A stretch of DNA of 49,513 bases, taken from contig JAAUSQ010000006.1 in the NCBI GenBank assembly GCA_012033195.1, positions 1 through 49,513 of the forward strand. Direction: 5' to 3'. Within the stretch, counting starts at the first letter, position 1; each line of letters begins with the position of its first letter. This document shows, piece after piece, positions 9,830-24,547 of the stretch. This DNA is from Chloroflexaceae bacterium. GTDB taxonomy: Bacteria > Chloroflexota > Chloroflexia > Chloroflexales > Chloroflexaceae. The position numbers were made by a program, and so were the translations under genes. Below the pieces are notes generated by a model. It was not told where the DNA came from. It ran no database searches and worked only from the letters and a program-made list of their open reading frames with translations.

Positions 9830-10558
9830 TTATTCAAACGGAGCACGCATAATCAGGCGGCGGGCCGGATAAAACGGATGCTCGTTTTCCAGCATGAGCA
9901 ACGGTAGCACAGCCAGCGTAACAATACTCATATCATCGGATGGTTGCCCGTTGTCCAGCTCAAGCGCTCTGGCCAGCAGCGACTCGGTCAGCACTTCCGG
10001 GTCGCGTCCGTCGGTGGTGGGCCATCCGGCCAGATAGTTCGTCAGGTCAAGGTCGGTATGGTAGCGCTCACCAGCGTGCAGCAGGCCATCGGTAAACATC
10101 ACGATATAGGTAAAAGGCTCAATTGGAATGGTAACGGTTTGAGGCCGTGTGACAGCATACAGACCAATCGGCTGCGACTCTTCGTTGTAGATCTGCATGC
10201 CTTTTGGTGTCAGCACAAAAAAAGGTGCAGGATTATTGCGGACCATGACAATCTGGCGGCTGGTAAAATCAACCGATAAAATGTTCAGGGTTGCCGCAAC
10301 TTGCCCCATGCGGTACATATACAGATAATCGTGTACCGCCATTGCAACCGCTTCGTCGCGGGCACCGTCTTTCAGCAGGCTTATCGAACGCGCTGCCAGC
10401 AAGTTGCTCAGCGACTTGGCCCCGCGCCCGGTGCCCTGCCCATCAATCAGCACAAACGAAAACCCACCATTCGGGCGCTCTATCTTTTCCAGCGTGTCAC
10501 CGCTTTCATCTGTCATATACCCATTAATTTTAGCAACGGCGGCACGTATTTCTAACAT
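9830..10558 (-). CDS. SpoIIE-type (PP2C-like) serine/threonine phosphatase
   Basis: 242 residues from MLEIRAAVAKINGY; the site GGAACGAG precedes this ATG. Earlier in-frame ATGs exist but have poorer sites. The metal-binding motifs are in order: FVLIDGQGTG near residue 40, IVMFTDGLLHAGE and SDDMSIVTLAV. There is no GAF, PAS or HAMP sensor domain, so it is a stand-alone catalytic unit. Such proteins usually dephosphorylate anti-anti-sigma or STAS partners. No anti-sigma kinase is adjacent, so the partner is not known. The LCP gene follows after about 60 bases. Confidence 0.87.
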   Translation of the reverse strand: MLEIRAAVAKINGYMTDESGDTLEKIERPNGGFSFVLIDGQGTGRGAKSLSNLLAARSISLLKDGARDEAVAMAVHDYLYMYRMGQVAATLNILSVDFTSRQIVMVRNNPAPFFVLTPKGMQIYNEESQPIGLYAVTRPQTVTIPIEPFTYIVMFTDGLLHAGERYHTDLDLTNYLAGWPTTDGRDPEVLTESLLARALELDNGQPSDDMSIVTLAVLPLLMLENEHPFYPARRLIMRAPFE

Positions 10559-10695
10559 AACTCGTTCCATTCGTCCTATCGAAAAACACATTAAAAATCG
10601 CTTTTATTGTAGGGGTTCGTGGCGAATGAGCAAGCGATTAAAGTTACTTCTCTGGATAGGTCGAGGGAGCAACGAGGGGGTAAGAAAAGGTGTGC

Positions 10696-10701
10696 TATAA
10701 T
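10696..10701 (+). promoter_or_regulatory. Extended -10 promoter for the aldehyde dehydrogenase gene
   Basis: TATAAT preceded by TGC, an extended -10 arrangement, 117 bases before the aldehyde dehydrogenase start. No good -35 box is seen at the expected place. Confidence 0.45.
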
Positions 10702-10817
10702 CCAGCTATTGCCCACATCGTTTATGATTCAGCTATTGCAATGGTTGGATAGCCCAGACCAGAGCACGCCTTTCGGGAAACGAGCTTGCCTGATACAAAC
10801 ACACGAGGAGGTGTCGC

Positions 10818-12314
10818 ATGGCAGATGCAACAGTGTACAACAACTTGATCGGTGGCGAGTGGGTGCCGAGCAAGAGTGGCAAAACATTTACCAGCTACAA
10901 CCCCGCCAATACTAGCGATATCATTGGTATTTTTCAGGATAGCAACGGCGACGATATTGACGCAGCAGTAGCGGCAGCAAAGGCCGCCTATGCACGCTGG
11001 CGACTGGTGCCGGCTCCCAAGCGTGCCGAGATCCTGTTTCGGGCCGCGCAACTGCTCACCGAGCGCAAAGAGCAGTATGCTCGCGAGATGACCCGCGAGA
11101 TGGGCAAGGTATTGGAAGAGACACGCGGCGATGTGCAAGAAGCGATTGATATGGCCTACTTTATGGCGGGCGAAGGGCGGCGTATGTATGGGCAGACCAC
11201 CCCGAGCGAGATGCCCAACAAGTTTCAGATGAGTGTGCGTCAGCCGCTTGGCGTGTGTGGCATTATCACGCCCTGGAACTTCCCGATGGCGATACCGTCG
11301 TGGAAGCTGCTGCCTGCGCTGATTGTGGGCAACACGGCTGTCATCAAACCCGCCGAAGATACCCCGCTCAGTACTTTCAACTTTGTGCAGACGCTGATGG
11401 ACGCGGGCCTGCCGCCGGGTGTGGTCAATATTGTGACAGGCTACGGCCCCACCGCTGGCGAGCCGCTGGTACGCCACCCCGATGTGCCTGTCATCTCGTT
11501 TACGGGCAGTGTGGAGACCGGGCGGCATGTGGCAACGGTAGGCGCACAATACCTGAAGCACGTGGCGCTGGAGATGGGCGGCAAAAACCCGATTATCGTG
11601 ATGGAAGATGCCAACCTGGAACTGGCGCTCAATGGTATTCTGTGGGGCGCGTTTGGCACCACCGGGCAGCGCTGCACGGCAACCAGCCGGGTGATCGCCC
11701 ACCGTAACGTTGCCGAAGAATTGACTAACCGCCTCGCAGAGCGGGCCATACAGGTGCAGGTTGGTGATGGCCTGGAAAGCGGTATGCAGATGGGGCCAGT
11801 TATCAACCAGCAGCAACTTGAGACGATCAACGGGTATGTGCAGGTGGGGCAGCAAGAAGGGGCGCGGCTTGTCACCGGTGGGCAGCGGCTCCGCGAGGGG
11901 TCACACGCGCAGGGCTACTTCTTTGCACCCACGATCTTTGCCGATGTGCAGCGCACGATGCGTATCGCCCAGGAGGAGATCTTTGGGCCAGTCGTCAGCA
12001 TCATTCCGGTTGACAGCTTCGCGGAAGCCATCGACGTTGCTAACGATGTACCCTATGGTCTGTCGGCATCGATTTATACCCAGGATGTAAACCGGGCTTT
12101 TGTTGCTATGCGCGACCTGTACACGGGCATTGTCTATATCAATGCGCCCACCATCGGCGCAGAGGTGCATCTGCCATTTGGCGGCACCAAAGCGACGGGC
12201 AACGGGCACCGCGAGAGCGGCACCGCAACGCTGGATGTGTTCAGCGAGTGGAAGAGCATCTATATTGATTATAGCGGCAGCCTGCAACGCGCCCAGATTG
12301 ACAACGCGGAATAG
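10818..12314 (+). CDS. Aldehyde dehydrogenase family protein (NAD(P)-dependent)
   Basis: 498 residues, full length, with an AGGAGG site before the ATG. It oxidises an aldehyde to an acid with NAD(P). The catalytic Cys is C286 in [10 protein letters not shown] and the general base is E252 in ALEMGGKNP. The cofactor-binding segment is [15 protein letters not shown], and FTGSVETGR is the Rossmann glycine turn. The ending [16 protein letters not shown], with a GAEVHL lead-in, is reminiscent of the YcbD / 2-oxoglutarate-semialdehyde dehydrogenase group, but the substrate cannot be settled from sequence. It is monocistronic by context: a hairpin follows and then the YcaQ-like gene. Confidence 0.93.
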   Translation: MADATVYNNLIGGEWVPSKSGKTFTSYNPANTSDIIGIFQDSNGDDIDAAVAAAKAAYARWRLVPAPKRAEILFRAAQLLTERKEQYAREMTREMGKVLEETRGDVQEAIDMAYFMAGEGRRMYGQTTPSEMPNKFQMSVRQPLGVCGIITPWNFPMAIPSWKLLPALIVGNTAVIKPAEDTPLSTFNFVQTLMDAGLPPGVVNIVTGYGPTAGEPLVRHPDVPVISFTGSVETGRHVATVGAQYLKHVALEMGGKNPIIVMEDANLELALNGILWGAFGTTGQRCTATSRVIAHRNVAEELTNRLAERAIQVQVGDGLESGMQMGPVINQQQLETINGYVQVGQQEGARLVTGGQRLREGSHAQGYFFAPTIFADVQRTMRIAQEEIFGPVVSIIPVDSFAEAIDVANDVPYGLSASIYTQDVNRAFVAMRDLYTGIVYINAPTIGAEVHLPFGGTKATGNGHRESGTATLDVFSEWKSIYIDYSGSLQRAQIDNAE

Positions 12315-12330
12315 CCTTGCCCGCACCCCT

Positions 12331-12360
12331 GCCCCTCTTCCACAACGTGGGGAGAGGGGC
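12331..12360 (+). terminator. Hairpin after the aldehyde dehydrogenase gene
   Basis: GCCCCTCTTCC (12331-12341) can pair with GGGAGAGGGGC (12350-12360), with one T-G pair and an 8-base loop. No T-tract follows, so termination may be weak or factor-assisted. Confidence 0.4.
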
Positions 12361-12386
12361 GCGATAACAGAAGATGACGGTAGCTG

Positions 12387-13628
12387 ATGACCACACTCGC
12401 CCTGACCCATACTGCAGCGCAGCGGCTGATGCTCGCAACGATGGGCCTGCTTGCGGTGCCGACCACACCCGCCACCCCTGCCGCTGTGCTGGCAGCAATT
12501 CGGCAGATGAGCGCCCTCCAGATCGATACGATCCACGTGGTAGCACGTAGCCCCTACCTGGTGCTGTGGAGCCGCCTGGGAAGCTTTGAAGAGCGCTGGC
12601 TCGATGAATTGCTGCCCCGGCGTGCCATCTTTGAGTACTGGTCGCACGAGGCTTGTTTGCTGCCTATCGAAGACTACCCGCTCTATCGGCGGCTGATGCT
12701 GGAACGGCTGAAGGGTTGGCGCAGTGCCCACGGTTGGCTCGACGAACACGCCGCGATGGGCGCGGCTGTGCTAGCCCATGTGCGTGCGCACGGTCCCACC
12801 CGCTCTGCCGATTTTAAGCGTAGCGACGGGCGCACGGGTGGCGGGTGGTGGGATTGGAAAGACGAGAAGATTGCGCTTGATCAGTTGCACACCGTGGGCG
12901 AGTTGATGATCAGCCATCGCCACAACTTTCAGCGCTGCTACGAGTTGCGCGAGCGGGTGCTGCCCGATTGGGACGACGCACACGCGCCGCCGCTCCAAAC
13001 GGTGTATGAGCACCTGACGTACAAGGCGGTGCTGGCGCTTGGCATTGCGACGGCTCGCTGGCTGCCCGATTACTTCCGGCTGTCGAGCAAGGCCACGCTG
13101 GAAGCGCTGGCAACGCTGGTGCAGCAGGGCGCAGTGCTGCCCGTGCAGGTGGAAGGTTGGCCCGAACCGGCCTACATCGCCACCGAACAGCGCCCCCTCG
13201 CGGAAGCGGCAGCAGCGGGCGCACTGGAGCCAACCACAACCACGCTGCTCTCGCCCTTCGATCCGCTGGTGTGGCATCGGGCACGGGCCGTCGATCTCTT
13301 TAATTTCCATTATCGCATTGAGTGCTACACGCCGGCCCACAAGCGGCAGTACGGCTACTTCACGCTGCCCATCCTGTGGCGCGGGCATCTGGTCGGGCGG
13401 CTCGACCCGAAGGCCCATCGCAAGGAGGGCGTATTCGAAGTGAAGGCGTTGCACCTTGAGCCGTGGGTGACAGTCACCGACGAACTGCTGCACGATATTG
13501 CCGGAGCGCTGCGGCGCTGTGCGGCGTGGCACAGGACACCACAGGTAGTGGTGCGCTTCTCCGACCCGCCCACCGTGCGCGAGGGGGTGCTGGAGTATAT
13601 AGAACAGGTGACGGAGCAGGGGCAATAG
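12387..13628 (+). CDS. YcaQ-family winged-helix protein (crosslink-repair DNA glycosylase-like)
   Basis: 413 residues. The family marks are an N-terminal helix with LQIDTIHVVARSPYLVLWSRLG, which holds the Q-x-D motif needed for glycosylase activity in Escherichia coli YcaQ, and FEYWSHEACLLP. The middle shows WWDWKDEKIALDQLHTVGELMI and YELRERVLPD winged-helix segments, and the C-terminal region has LLSPFDPLVWHRARAVDLFNF and GHLVGRLDPKAHR. YcaQ/AlkX-type enzymes unhook DNA interstrand crosslinks; activity here is inferred from the conserved motif. It begins 72 bases after the aldehyde dehydrogenase. Confidence 0.9.
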   Translation: MTTLALTHTAAQRLMLATMGLLAVPTTPATPAAVLAAIRQMSALQIDTIHVVARSPYLVLWSRLGSFEERWLDELLPRRAIFEYWSHEACLLPIEDYPLYRRLMLERLKGWRSAHGWLDEHAAMGAAVLAHVRAHGPTRSADFKRSDGRTGGGWWDWKDEKIALDQLHTVGELMISHRHNFQRCYELRERVLPDWDDAHAPPLQTVYEHLTYKAVLALGIATARWLPDYFRLSSKATLEALATLVQQGAVLPVQVEGWPEPAYIATEQRPLAEAAAAGALEPTTTTLLSPFDPLVWHRARAVDLFNFHYRIECYTPAHKRQYGYFTLPILWRGHLVGRLDPKAHRKEGVFEVKALHLEPWVTVTDELLHDIAGALRRCAAWHRTPQVVVRFSDPPTVREGVLEYIEQVTEQGQ

Positions 13629-13698
13629 ACAACAGGCCATTCGGCACAGGAGCGCGGGACAGATGCAATCAGCAACACTGATACGGCGTAAAAACCGC

Positions 13699-13727
13699 TT
13701 GACAAACCCCTACCGCCGTGCTATTCT
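13699..13727 (+). promoter_or_regulatory. Promoter of the CAU tRNA and possibly tilS
   Basis: TTGACA (13699-13704), 17-base spacer, TATTCT (13722-13727). The likely transcription start is only a few bases before the tRNA 5' end at 13742. No terminator is seen between the tRNA and tilS, so tilS may share this promoter. Confidence 0.7.
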
Positions 13728-13741
13728 TTATCAGGTTTCAC

Positions 13742-13814
13742 GCCGGGGTAGCTCAGTGGTTAGAGCGATTGATTCATAATCAATAGGTCATGGGTTCAAG
13801 TCCCTTCCCCGGTA
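13742..13814 (+). tRNA. tRNA with CAU anticodon (elongator Met or Ile2)
   Basis: 73 bases without an encoded CCA. Arms: acceptor GCCGGGG with CCCCGGT (the first pair is G-U), D-stem GCTC/GAGC, anticodon stem ATTGA/TCAAT with loop TTCATAA (CAT at 34-36), T-stem ATGGG/CCCTT with one T-T mismatch, discriminator A. It lacks the three G-C pairs of an initiator anticodon stem. The D-arm AGCTCAGTGGTTAGAGC and T-loop GGTTCAAGTCC match those of Escherichia coli tRNA-Ile2 better than elongator Met. The next gene, 36 bases away, encodes TilS, which modifies exactly tRNA-Ile2(CAU). Ile2 identity is therefore plausible but unproven. Confidence 0.9.
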
Positions 13815-13850
13815 CTTATATCAGTTTAGTACTGAACTCTAGAAGCCCCT

Positions 13851-15351
13851 ATGCCCGCACTCCCCGCCCTGCCCGACCGTGTGCACGCCTTCCTCGTTAA
13901 ACAGGCCCTGTTCCATCCTGGTACATTGCTGGTGGTGGCTGTGTCAGGGGGGCCAGATTCGCTGTGCCTGCTGCATGTGTTGTGGCGGCTTTACAACGAT
14001 GGCGGCCCACGGTTGCACGTTGCCCACCTCGATCACCAGTTTCGCGGCGCACAATCGGCAGACGAGGCCCGCTTTGTTGCCGCCACTGCCGCCGCCTGGA
14101 ATATCCCCGCCACAATAGAGCAGCACAATTTACCTGTCCATATCGCCGCAACAGGCGAGAACAAGCAAGCCGCAGCGCGTGCTGTGCGGTATGCGTTCCT
14201 GGCGCGGGTGGCGACCGCAACCCACGCGGCGGCGGTCGCGGTCGCGCATCAGGCCGACGACCAGGCCGAAACGGTGCTGCTACATTTGCTGCGGGGTGCG
14301 GGCGCGGCGGGTCTGCGTGGCATGCGGGCGGTGGTGCCGTGGGCCGAGTGGCAATGGTTGCCTGCCGATACCGCCCACGCGCCGCTACTAGTGCGGCCCC
14401 TGCTGACAACCAATCGCGCCGAGATTGAAGCCTACTGTGCCGAGCATAGCCTTGCGCCGCGCCACGACCCCACCAACACCGACCCGCACTACACTCGCAG
14501 CCGCATTCGCACCGAGTTGCTGCCGCTGCTGGCGAGCTACAACCCACAGATTATTGATGCGCTGAACCGTACCGCCCAGGTAGCTGCCGACGATTACAAT
14601 TATATTCAGAGCCAGCTTGATACTGTCTGGACCGAACTTGCCAGCGTGGGCAGTGGCGCGGTGCGGTTCGTGCTGGCCGTGTGGCAGCAACTCTCGCCCA
14701 CATTACAGCGCTATGCTCTGCGCCGTGCTGCCGCCCTGCTGCTTGAAAACGAACTACCCAGTTATGAGCAGATCGAGGCGGGACGCACTGCCGCGCAACG
14801 AGGCACGGGCTTTCAGCAAACACTCGGCCTCAATCTGTTGCTGCGGGTGGAGCACGGCAGCCTGCTGCTGCGGCGTACCGATACCCCTGCTGCATTGGCT
14901 GTGCCCGCCGCTGTACCGCAACTCGAAGCCGCCGAGCTGCCCCTGCCGTCATCCGGTCGTCTGCCAATCGGGGCGACGTGGTGGGTGGAAGTTGCCACCG
15001 ACACCCCCCCCGCGCTGCCAGCCATCGTCGCGCTGGTCGGTTATACTAGATAAAGATACTCTGGATGAAAGCTTGATGCTGCGTTGGCGGCGAGCAGGCG
15101 ACTGCTTTCGTCCGGTGGGAGGGCGCGGAAGCCGTCGGTTGCAAGACTTTTTTATCGACCAGAAGATACCGCAGACATTGCGGGCAGCATGGCCGATCCT
15201 GGCAACAGCGCATCATATTGTCTGGGTTGCCGGGCTGCGGCCCGACGAGCGCTTTGTACCAGGCCCCACCACACGCCATACGCTGCGGGTAACGTTCTAT
15301 CAGCATCAGGCAGCACAGCAATTGGCAAGCCAAGCGGGAAGAGAGGGCACA
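13851..15351 (+). CDS. tilS: tRNA(Ile)-lysidine synthase (frame slip at 15004-15011; continuous with hpt)
   Basis: Converts C34 of tRNA-Ile2(CAU) to lysidine with ATP and lysine. The PP-loop SGGPDS is at residues 32-37, followed by AHLDHQFRG, HQADDQAETVLLHLLRG and LLVRPLLTTNRAEIEAYC. The C-terminal TilS domain is LMLRWRRAGDCFRPVG..RRLQDFFIDQKIP. The frame is lost at an eight-C run (15004-15011); seven C would join ATDTPP to VILDKDTLDESLML. After TilS the corrected frame has no stop and runs directly into hpt, so the product may be a TilS/HprT fusion, as known in Listeria. The feature end here is set at the hpt ATG. The CAU tRNA lies just upstream. Confidence 0.9.
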
Positions 15352-15900
15352 ATGCACAATGACATTGAGCGTATTTTGTTACATCAGGATGAAATTACGC
15401 AACGAATTGTAGAACTCGGCACGCAAATTGCTCGCGACTACAGTGCCGAAGACGATCTATTGCTGGTGGGGGTTTTAAAGGGCTGTATGATGTTTATGGT
15501 CAATCTGGCGATTGCAATTGATTTACCATTAGCAATGGATTTTATTGCAATTTCGAGCTACGGCCAGAGCACCGAATCAAGCGGGGTCGTGCGCCTGATC
15601 AAAGATCTGGACACCGATATTACAGGCCGCCATGTGCTGATTGTCGAAGATATTATTGACAGTGGCCTGACGCTTGATTACCTGCGGAGCCAGTTGTTGC
15701 GCCGCAACCCGGCAAGCCTGCGCATCTGTGCGCTGCTCAACAAGCCCGAACGACGGCAGGCCGATGTCCAGGTTGACTTTATTGGCTTTGATATTCCAAA
15801 TGAATTTGTAGTCGGGTATGGCCTGGATTATGCCGAACGGTATCGCAACCTGCCATATATCGGCGTGCTCAAGCCCGATGTTTATACCCGTACCACCTAG
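15352..15900 (+). CDS. hpt: Hypoxanthine phosphoribosyltransferase (possibly C-terminal half of a TilS/HprT fusion)
   Basis: 182 residues from MHNDIERILLHQDEI, about the usual length of a stand-alone enzyme. It salvages hypoxanthine and guanine using PRPP. The PRPP-binding motif is VLIVEDIIDSGLTL, with LLVGVLKGCMMFM upstream and VDFIGFDIPNEFVVGYGLDY near the end. The ATG at 15352 has a strong GAGAGGG site, so separate initiation is possible although the reading frame is open from tilS. The order tilS-hprT-ftsH is the same as in Bacillus subtilis. Confidence 0.93.
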   Translation: MHNDIERILLHQDEITQRIVELGTQIARDYSAEDDLLLVGVLKGCMMFMVNLAIAIDLPLAMDFIAISSYGQSTESSGVVRLIKDLDTDITGRHVLIVEDIIDSGLTLDYLRSQLLRRNPASLRICALLNKPERRQADVQVDFIGFDIPNEFVVGYGLDYAERYRNLPYIGVLKPDVYTRTT

Positions 15901-15974
15901 AATTGGGGGCTACGTTGCTGGATTAATGTATGATATGAAACGTGTTTTGCTGCGTTTATGTAACCTCCATCACC

Positions 15975-16003
15975 TTGCTGCACGTATTTCATTTTGGTAT
16001 AAT
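15975..16003 (+). promoter_or_regulatory. Promoter of ftsH
   Basis: TTGCTG (15975-15980) and a consensus TATAAT (15998-16003) with a 17-base spacer, 117 bases before the ftsH start. The leader is long enough to carry regulation. Confidence 0.65.
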
Positions 16004-16037
16004 GAGCAGTAGTCTTCATTAGCGCGATAGGCAATAT

Positions 16038-16052
16038 TTTCCTATTAGGAAA
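16038..16052. promoter_or_regulatory. 15-base palindrome in the ftsH leader
   Basis: TTTCCTA-T-TAGGAAA is a perfect 7-bp inverted repeat around one central base. It lies about 30-45 bases after the expected ftsH transcription start. It has the form of an operator. No CIRCE element is present. The repressor is unknown. Confidence 0.4.
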
Positions 16053-16119
16053 TAGCATATACAGCATAATCGAATAACGTAGTGGGAGTTTTGCTCCTGG
16101 AAGGAATGTCGCAAGAAGC

Positions 16120-18095
<1,976 letters not shown>

Positions 18096-18129
18096 CTGGT
18101 AAAAACTGTGGGGTAACCGCTTACCCCCG

Positions 18130-18168
18130 CCCCCGCTCCGTAAGCATAGGAGCGGGGGTGTTTTGTTG
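18130..18168 (+). terminator. Rho-independent terminator of ftsH
   Basis: CCCCCGCTCC (18130-18139) pairs perfectly with GGAGCGGGGG (18149-18158) over a 9-base loop, followed by the T-rich TGTTTTGTT. Confidence 0.9.
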
Positions 18169-18172
18169 GGGG

Positions 18173-18973
18173 TTAGTTTACTACAGGCGACTGCCGCACC
18201 GGAACGCCGTGCTCACGCAGGTAGTTCTTAACATCGGCGATGGTGTACTCGCCAAAGTGGAAAATGGAGGCCGCCAGCACTGCGTCGGCGTTGCCATCGG
18301 CCAACCCCTGGTACATATCGGCAGGCGACCCGGCCCCGCCCGATGCAATCACAGGCACATCTACGGTGGCACTCAGCACCCGCAGTAGCTCCAGGTCGTA
18401 GCCGGTGCGCTGCCCGTCGGCGTCCATACTGTTAATCACAATTTCGCCTGCGCCAAGCTCTACGCCACGCCGTGCCCACGCTATCGCATCCAGCCCTGTT
18501 GAGCGTGGGTCGCGTCCGGTGTGAGTGAATACTTGCCAGCGTGATCCGGTCGCGGCTTCGGTGGCAGGGTCGCTGCGGCGGGCATCAATCGAGAGCACAA
18601 TGCACTGACTGCCGAAGCGCCTGGCCCCCTCTTCGATAAGCGGCGGATTAAGCACCGCCGCCGTATTGATCGAGACTTTGTCGGCTCCCGCCCGCAGCAT
18701 GCGGTACATATCCTCGGTGGTACGCAGCCCCCCGCCGACGGTCAGCGGAATAAACACCTCGCGGGCCGTGCGCTCCACCACCTCCACCATAATGGCGCGT
18801 TCGTCGCTGCTTGCAGTAATATCATAAAACACCAGTTCATCGGCTCCGGCCTCGTTGTAGGCTGCCGCCAGCGCTACCGGGTCGCCTGCATCGCGGTGGT
18901 TGACAAACGACACCCCTTTGACGACACGTCCGGCTTTGACATCAAGGCAGGGAATAATGCGACGGGTCAGCAT
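18173..18973 (-). CDS. hisF: Imidazole glycerol phosphate synthase, cyclase subunit
   Basis: 266 residues, TIM barrel. With HisH it makes imidazole glycerol phosphate and AICAR in histidine synthesis. The catalytic aspartates are D11 in IPCLDVK and D130 in VLSIDARR. Phosphate-binding loops include [13 protein letters not shown] and [13 protein letters not shown], and [14 protein letters not shown] is the family block. An AAAGGAG site lies before the ATG, only 3 bases after the upstream membrane protein. hisH and the other his genes are not here, so the his pathway is scattered in this genome. Confidence 0.96.
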   Translation of the reverse strand: MLTRRIIPCLDVKAGRVVKGVSFVNHRDAGDPVALAAAYNEAGADELVFYDITASSDERAIMVEVVERTAREVFIPLTVGGGLRTTEDMYRMLRAGADKVSINTAAVLNPPLIEEGARRFGSQCIVLSIDARRSDPATEAATGSRWQVFTHTGRDPRSTGLDAIAWARRGVELGAGEIVINSMDADGQRTGYDLELLRVLSATVDVPVIASGGAGSPADMYQGLADGNADAVLAASIFHFGEYTIADVKNYLREHGVPVRQSPVVN

Positions 18974-18976
18974 AGC

Positions 18977-19690
18977 TCACTCCTTTGTATCTTCCTGTAG
19001 ATGGGCCGCACGCAGGGCGTGGGCCTCTTCGATCAGAGCGCGGGTCAGATGGATATTCCAGATTGCCAGCAGCCCCGGTGTAAACGCCAGCAGCAGGAAG
19101 GGTAGCCACACCGATAGCACCAGCAGCACACCTGTTATTAACAATACAACCAGGGTATAAAATGGGCGACCAAGCACCATCAACAGCGCCGTGCTTGCTA
19201 CTCCGCGCACGGTGGGCGCTTCGTGCAATTGGAACAGCGCAAAGCCATACAGCGGCAGCGCCAGCCACAGCACCAGCAGCAACCGGAGCAGCAGCGCCAG
19301 CACCAACCCGACAAGGTTGGCCATGGTGCTATAGACGGTACCACTCACGACAAGGGCGATAGTGCCGAGCATCCACGTGCCAGTGAGCAGCCAACCTTGC
19401 ACGACATGCGGGCGCATCTGCTTGAAGAAGTCCCGGCGCTTTGTTGCTTCGCCTTCGATGGTGCGGTAGGCGATGGCATACAGCGCACCAGTGGCAGGTG
19501 CAAGCGGCAGCACCGCCGCCAACAGCACCGGCACCGCCAGCAGCACCGCGCCATCGATTAGTACCAGCAGCGCCAGCGCTGGCAGCGGCAGGCTGAAGAT
19601 GCACCATAGCAGGCTGCATAGGGTCATCAGTCCAAACTCTGACCAGATATCTTTCAGGGCGCGTCTGAAGAGCAGGAAAGGCCGTAGCAC
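18977..19690 (-). CDS. DUF624 (YesL-like) integral membrane protein
   Basis: 237 residues from a GTG at 19690 (VLRPFLLFRRALKDIW), chosen because AGAGGA sits just before it and a TATAAT box lies 34 bases upstream; longer frames would start before that promoter. It is almost wholly hydrophobic, with about five membrane helices between residues 20 and 210. The layout, with a W-x-E-F-G-L-M-T-L start and a charged loop TIEGEATKRRDFFKQMRPH after helix two, fits DUF624. The function is unknown; YesL in Bacillus lies in a pectin-use cluster. Here it is tightly linked to hisF. Confidence 0.7.
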   Translation of the reverse strand: MLRPFLLFRRALKDIWSEFGLMTLCSLLWCIFSLPLPALALLVLIDGAVLLAVPVLLAAVLPLAPATGALYAIAYRTIEGEATKRRDFFKQMRPHVVQGWLLTGTWMLGTIALVVSGTVYSTMANLVGLVLALLLRLLLVLWLALPLYGFALFQLHEAPTVRGVASTALLMVLGRPFYTLVVLLITGVLLVLSVWLPFLLLAFTPGLLAIWNIHLTRALIEEAHALRAAHLQEDTKE

Positions 19691-19723
19691 AGGGTATCCT
19701 CTGATTTGGGAACGTCCGCTCCC

Positions 19724-19729
19724 ATTATA
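19724..19729 (-). promoter_or_regulatory. -10 box for the DUF624-hisF unit
   Basis: On the minus strand TATAAT spans 19729-19724, placing transcription start about 25-30 bases before the GTG. No clear -35 box. Confidence 0.5.
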
Positions 19730-19773
19730 ACAAATTCCGCGCGTGGGGCAGGCGATGCGCGGGCGTGCTGTAC

Positions 19774-19808
19774 AAAAAAACCCCCGCCTCATTGAAGAGA
19801 CGGAGGGG
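19774..19808 (-). terminator. Rho-independent terminator of the nifJ-DHOD-like operon
   Basis: On the minus strand a 10-bp stem (CCTCCGTCTC with GAGGCGGGGG, two T-G pairs, loop TTCAAT) is followed by seven T. It begins about 25 bases after the DHOD-like stop. Confidence 0.88.
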
Positions 19809-19831
19809 AAAGGAAGGAGCACCGGAAGATT

Positions 19832-20874
19832 TTAGCGGAGCGAAAAGTTCATAGTGGGGAGTGGCCCACCAGAAACCTCCTGGAATGAATTCAGTACTTT
19901 GATATAGTTGGTTCGTTCGAGTGCCGCCGGGTTCTCGATAGCGCGCTGGCTCATACTGCCCTGCATCTGGCGGATCGACTCGTACTCGTAGGATTCCATC
20001 CATCCGGTCATATCGCTCAGCACCTGCTGCACATGGCCTTCGCTGTGGCGCAGCAGGGCCGATGTCATCATGGCAACGTTGGCCCCGGCCATCATCGCCT
20101 TGAGCACATCCTGGGCCGTATGCACACCCGTGGTCAAGGCAAAATCAACATTGACACGCCCGTAGAGCAGCGAGATCCAGCGCAGCGGGAGCCGCAGTTC
20201 GTCGGATGTACTGAGGCGCAGGTTGGGCACCACATCGAGCGTGTCCAGGTCGAAGTCGGGTTGATAGAACCGATTAAACAACACTAACCCATCAGCGCCA
20301 GCCTCGGCGAGTGACCGCGCAAAGTGGGGCAGCGCAGTAAAGAACGGACTGAGCTTGACTGCCAACGGAATGCTGACACTGGCCCGCACATCGCGCACAA
20401 GCTGCACATAGGCAGCTTCCAGTTCGCTGCTGGTAAGCTCAGGATCGACGGGCAGGTAATAGATATTCAGTTCGATGGCATCGGCTCCGGCCTGCTCCAT
20501 CTTCTGCGCATACTTGATCCAGCCACCCGTCGAGACACCATTCAGGCTGGCAATCACCGGAATACTGACCGCTTCCTTCAACAGCCGGATCTGTTCGAGG
20601 TAGACCTCTGGCCCGACGCTATAGCGGCCCATGTCGGGCAGGTCGGGGATATAACTGAGCGCTTCGGGGAAGCTCTCGGTGCCCCGGTTCAGGTAGTAGT
20701 CCAGTTCAAGGCTTTCGTGGACGATCTGCTCTTCAAAGAGCGAATACATCACCACGGCGGCCGCACCACATTCTTCCAGCCGTTTTACCCGTTCAACCCG
20801 CTCGCTGATGGGCGAGGCCGATGCAACAATCGGGTTTTTCAGGCTCAGGCCCAGATAGGTTGTTGAGAGATCCA

Positions 20875-20875
<1 letters not shown>
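19832..20875 (-). CDS. Dihydroorotate dehydrogenase-like protein linked to nifJ
   Basis: 347 residues, TIM-barrel flavoprotein of the DHOD class 1 type. The opening [22 protein letters not shown] and the [25 protein letters not shown] and [11 protein letters not shown] segments are the FMN and substrate loops. Proteins of this kind are often found beside pyruvate:ferredoxin oxidoreductase and are annotated only as DHOD-like; whether they make orotate is doubtful. Its ATG overlaps the nifJ stop (TAATG), so translation is coupled. I infer a redox role connected with PFOR more than a role in pyrimidine synthesis. Confidence 0.88.
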
Positions 20876-24514
<3,639 letters not shown>

Positions 24515-24541
24515 TCAGAGTAACGCTGTGTTGTCTGTTTC

Positions 24542-24547
24542 AGTATA
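24542..24547 (-). promoter_or_regulatory. -10 box for nifJ
   Basis: TATACT on the minus strand, 43 bases before the nifJ ATG. The -35 box is weak. A small palindrome CGAAC-AGA-GTTCG (24569-24581) lies just upstream. Confidence 0.4.
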
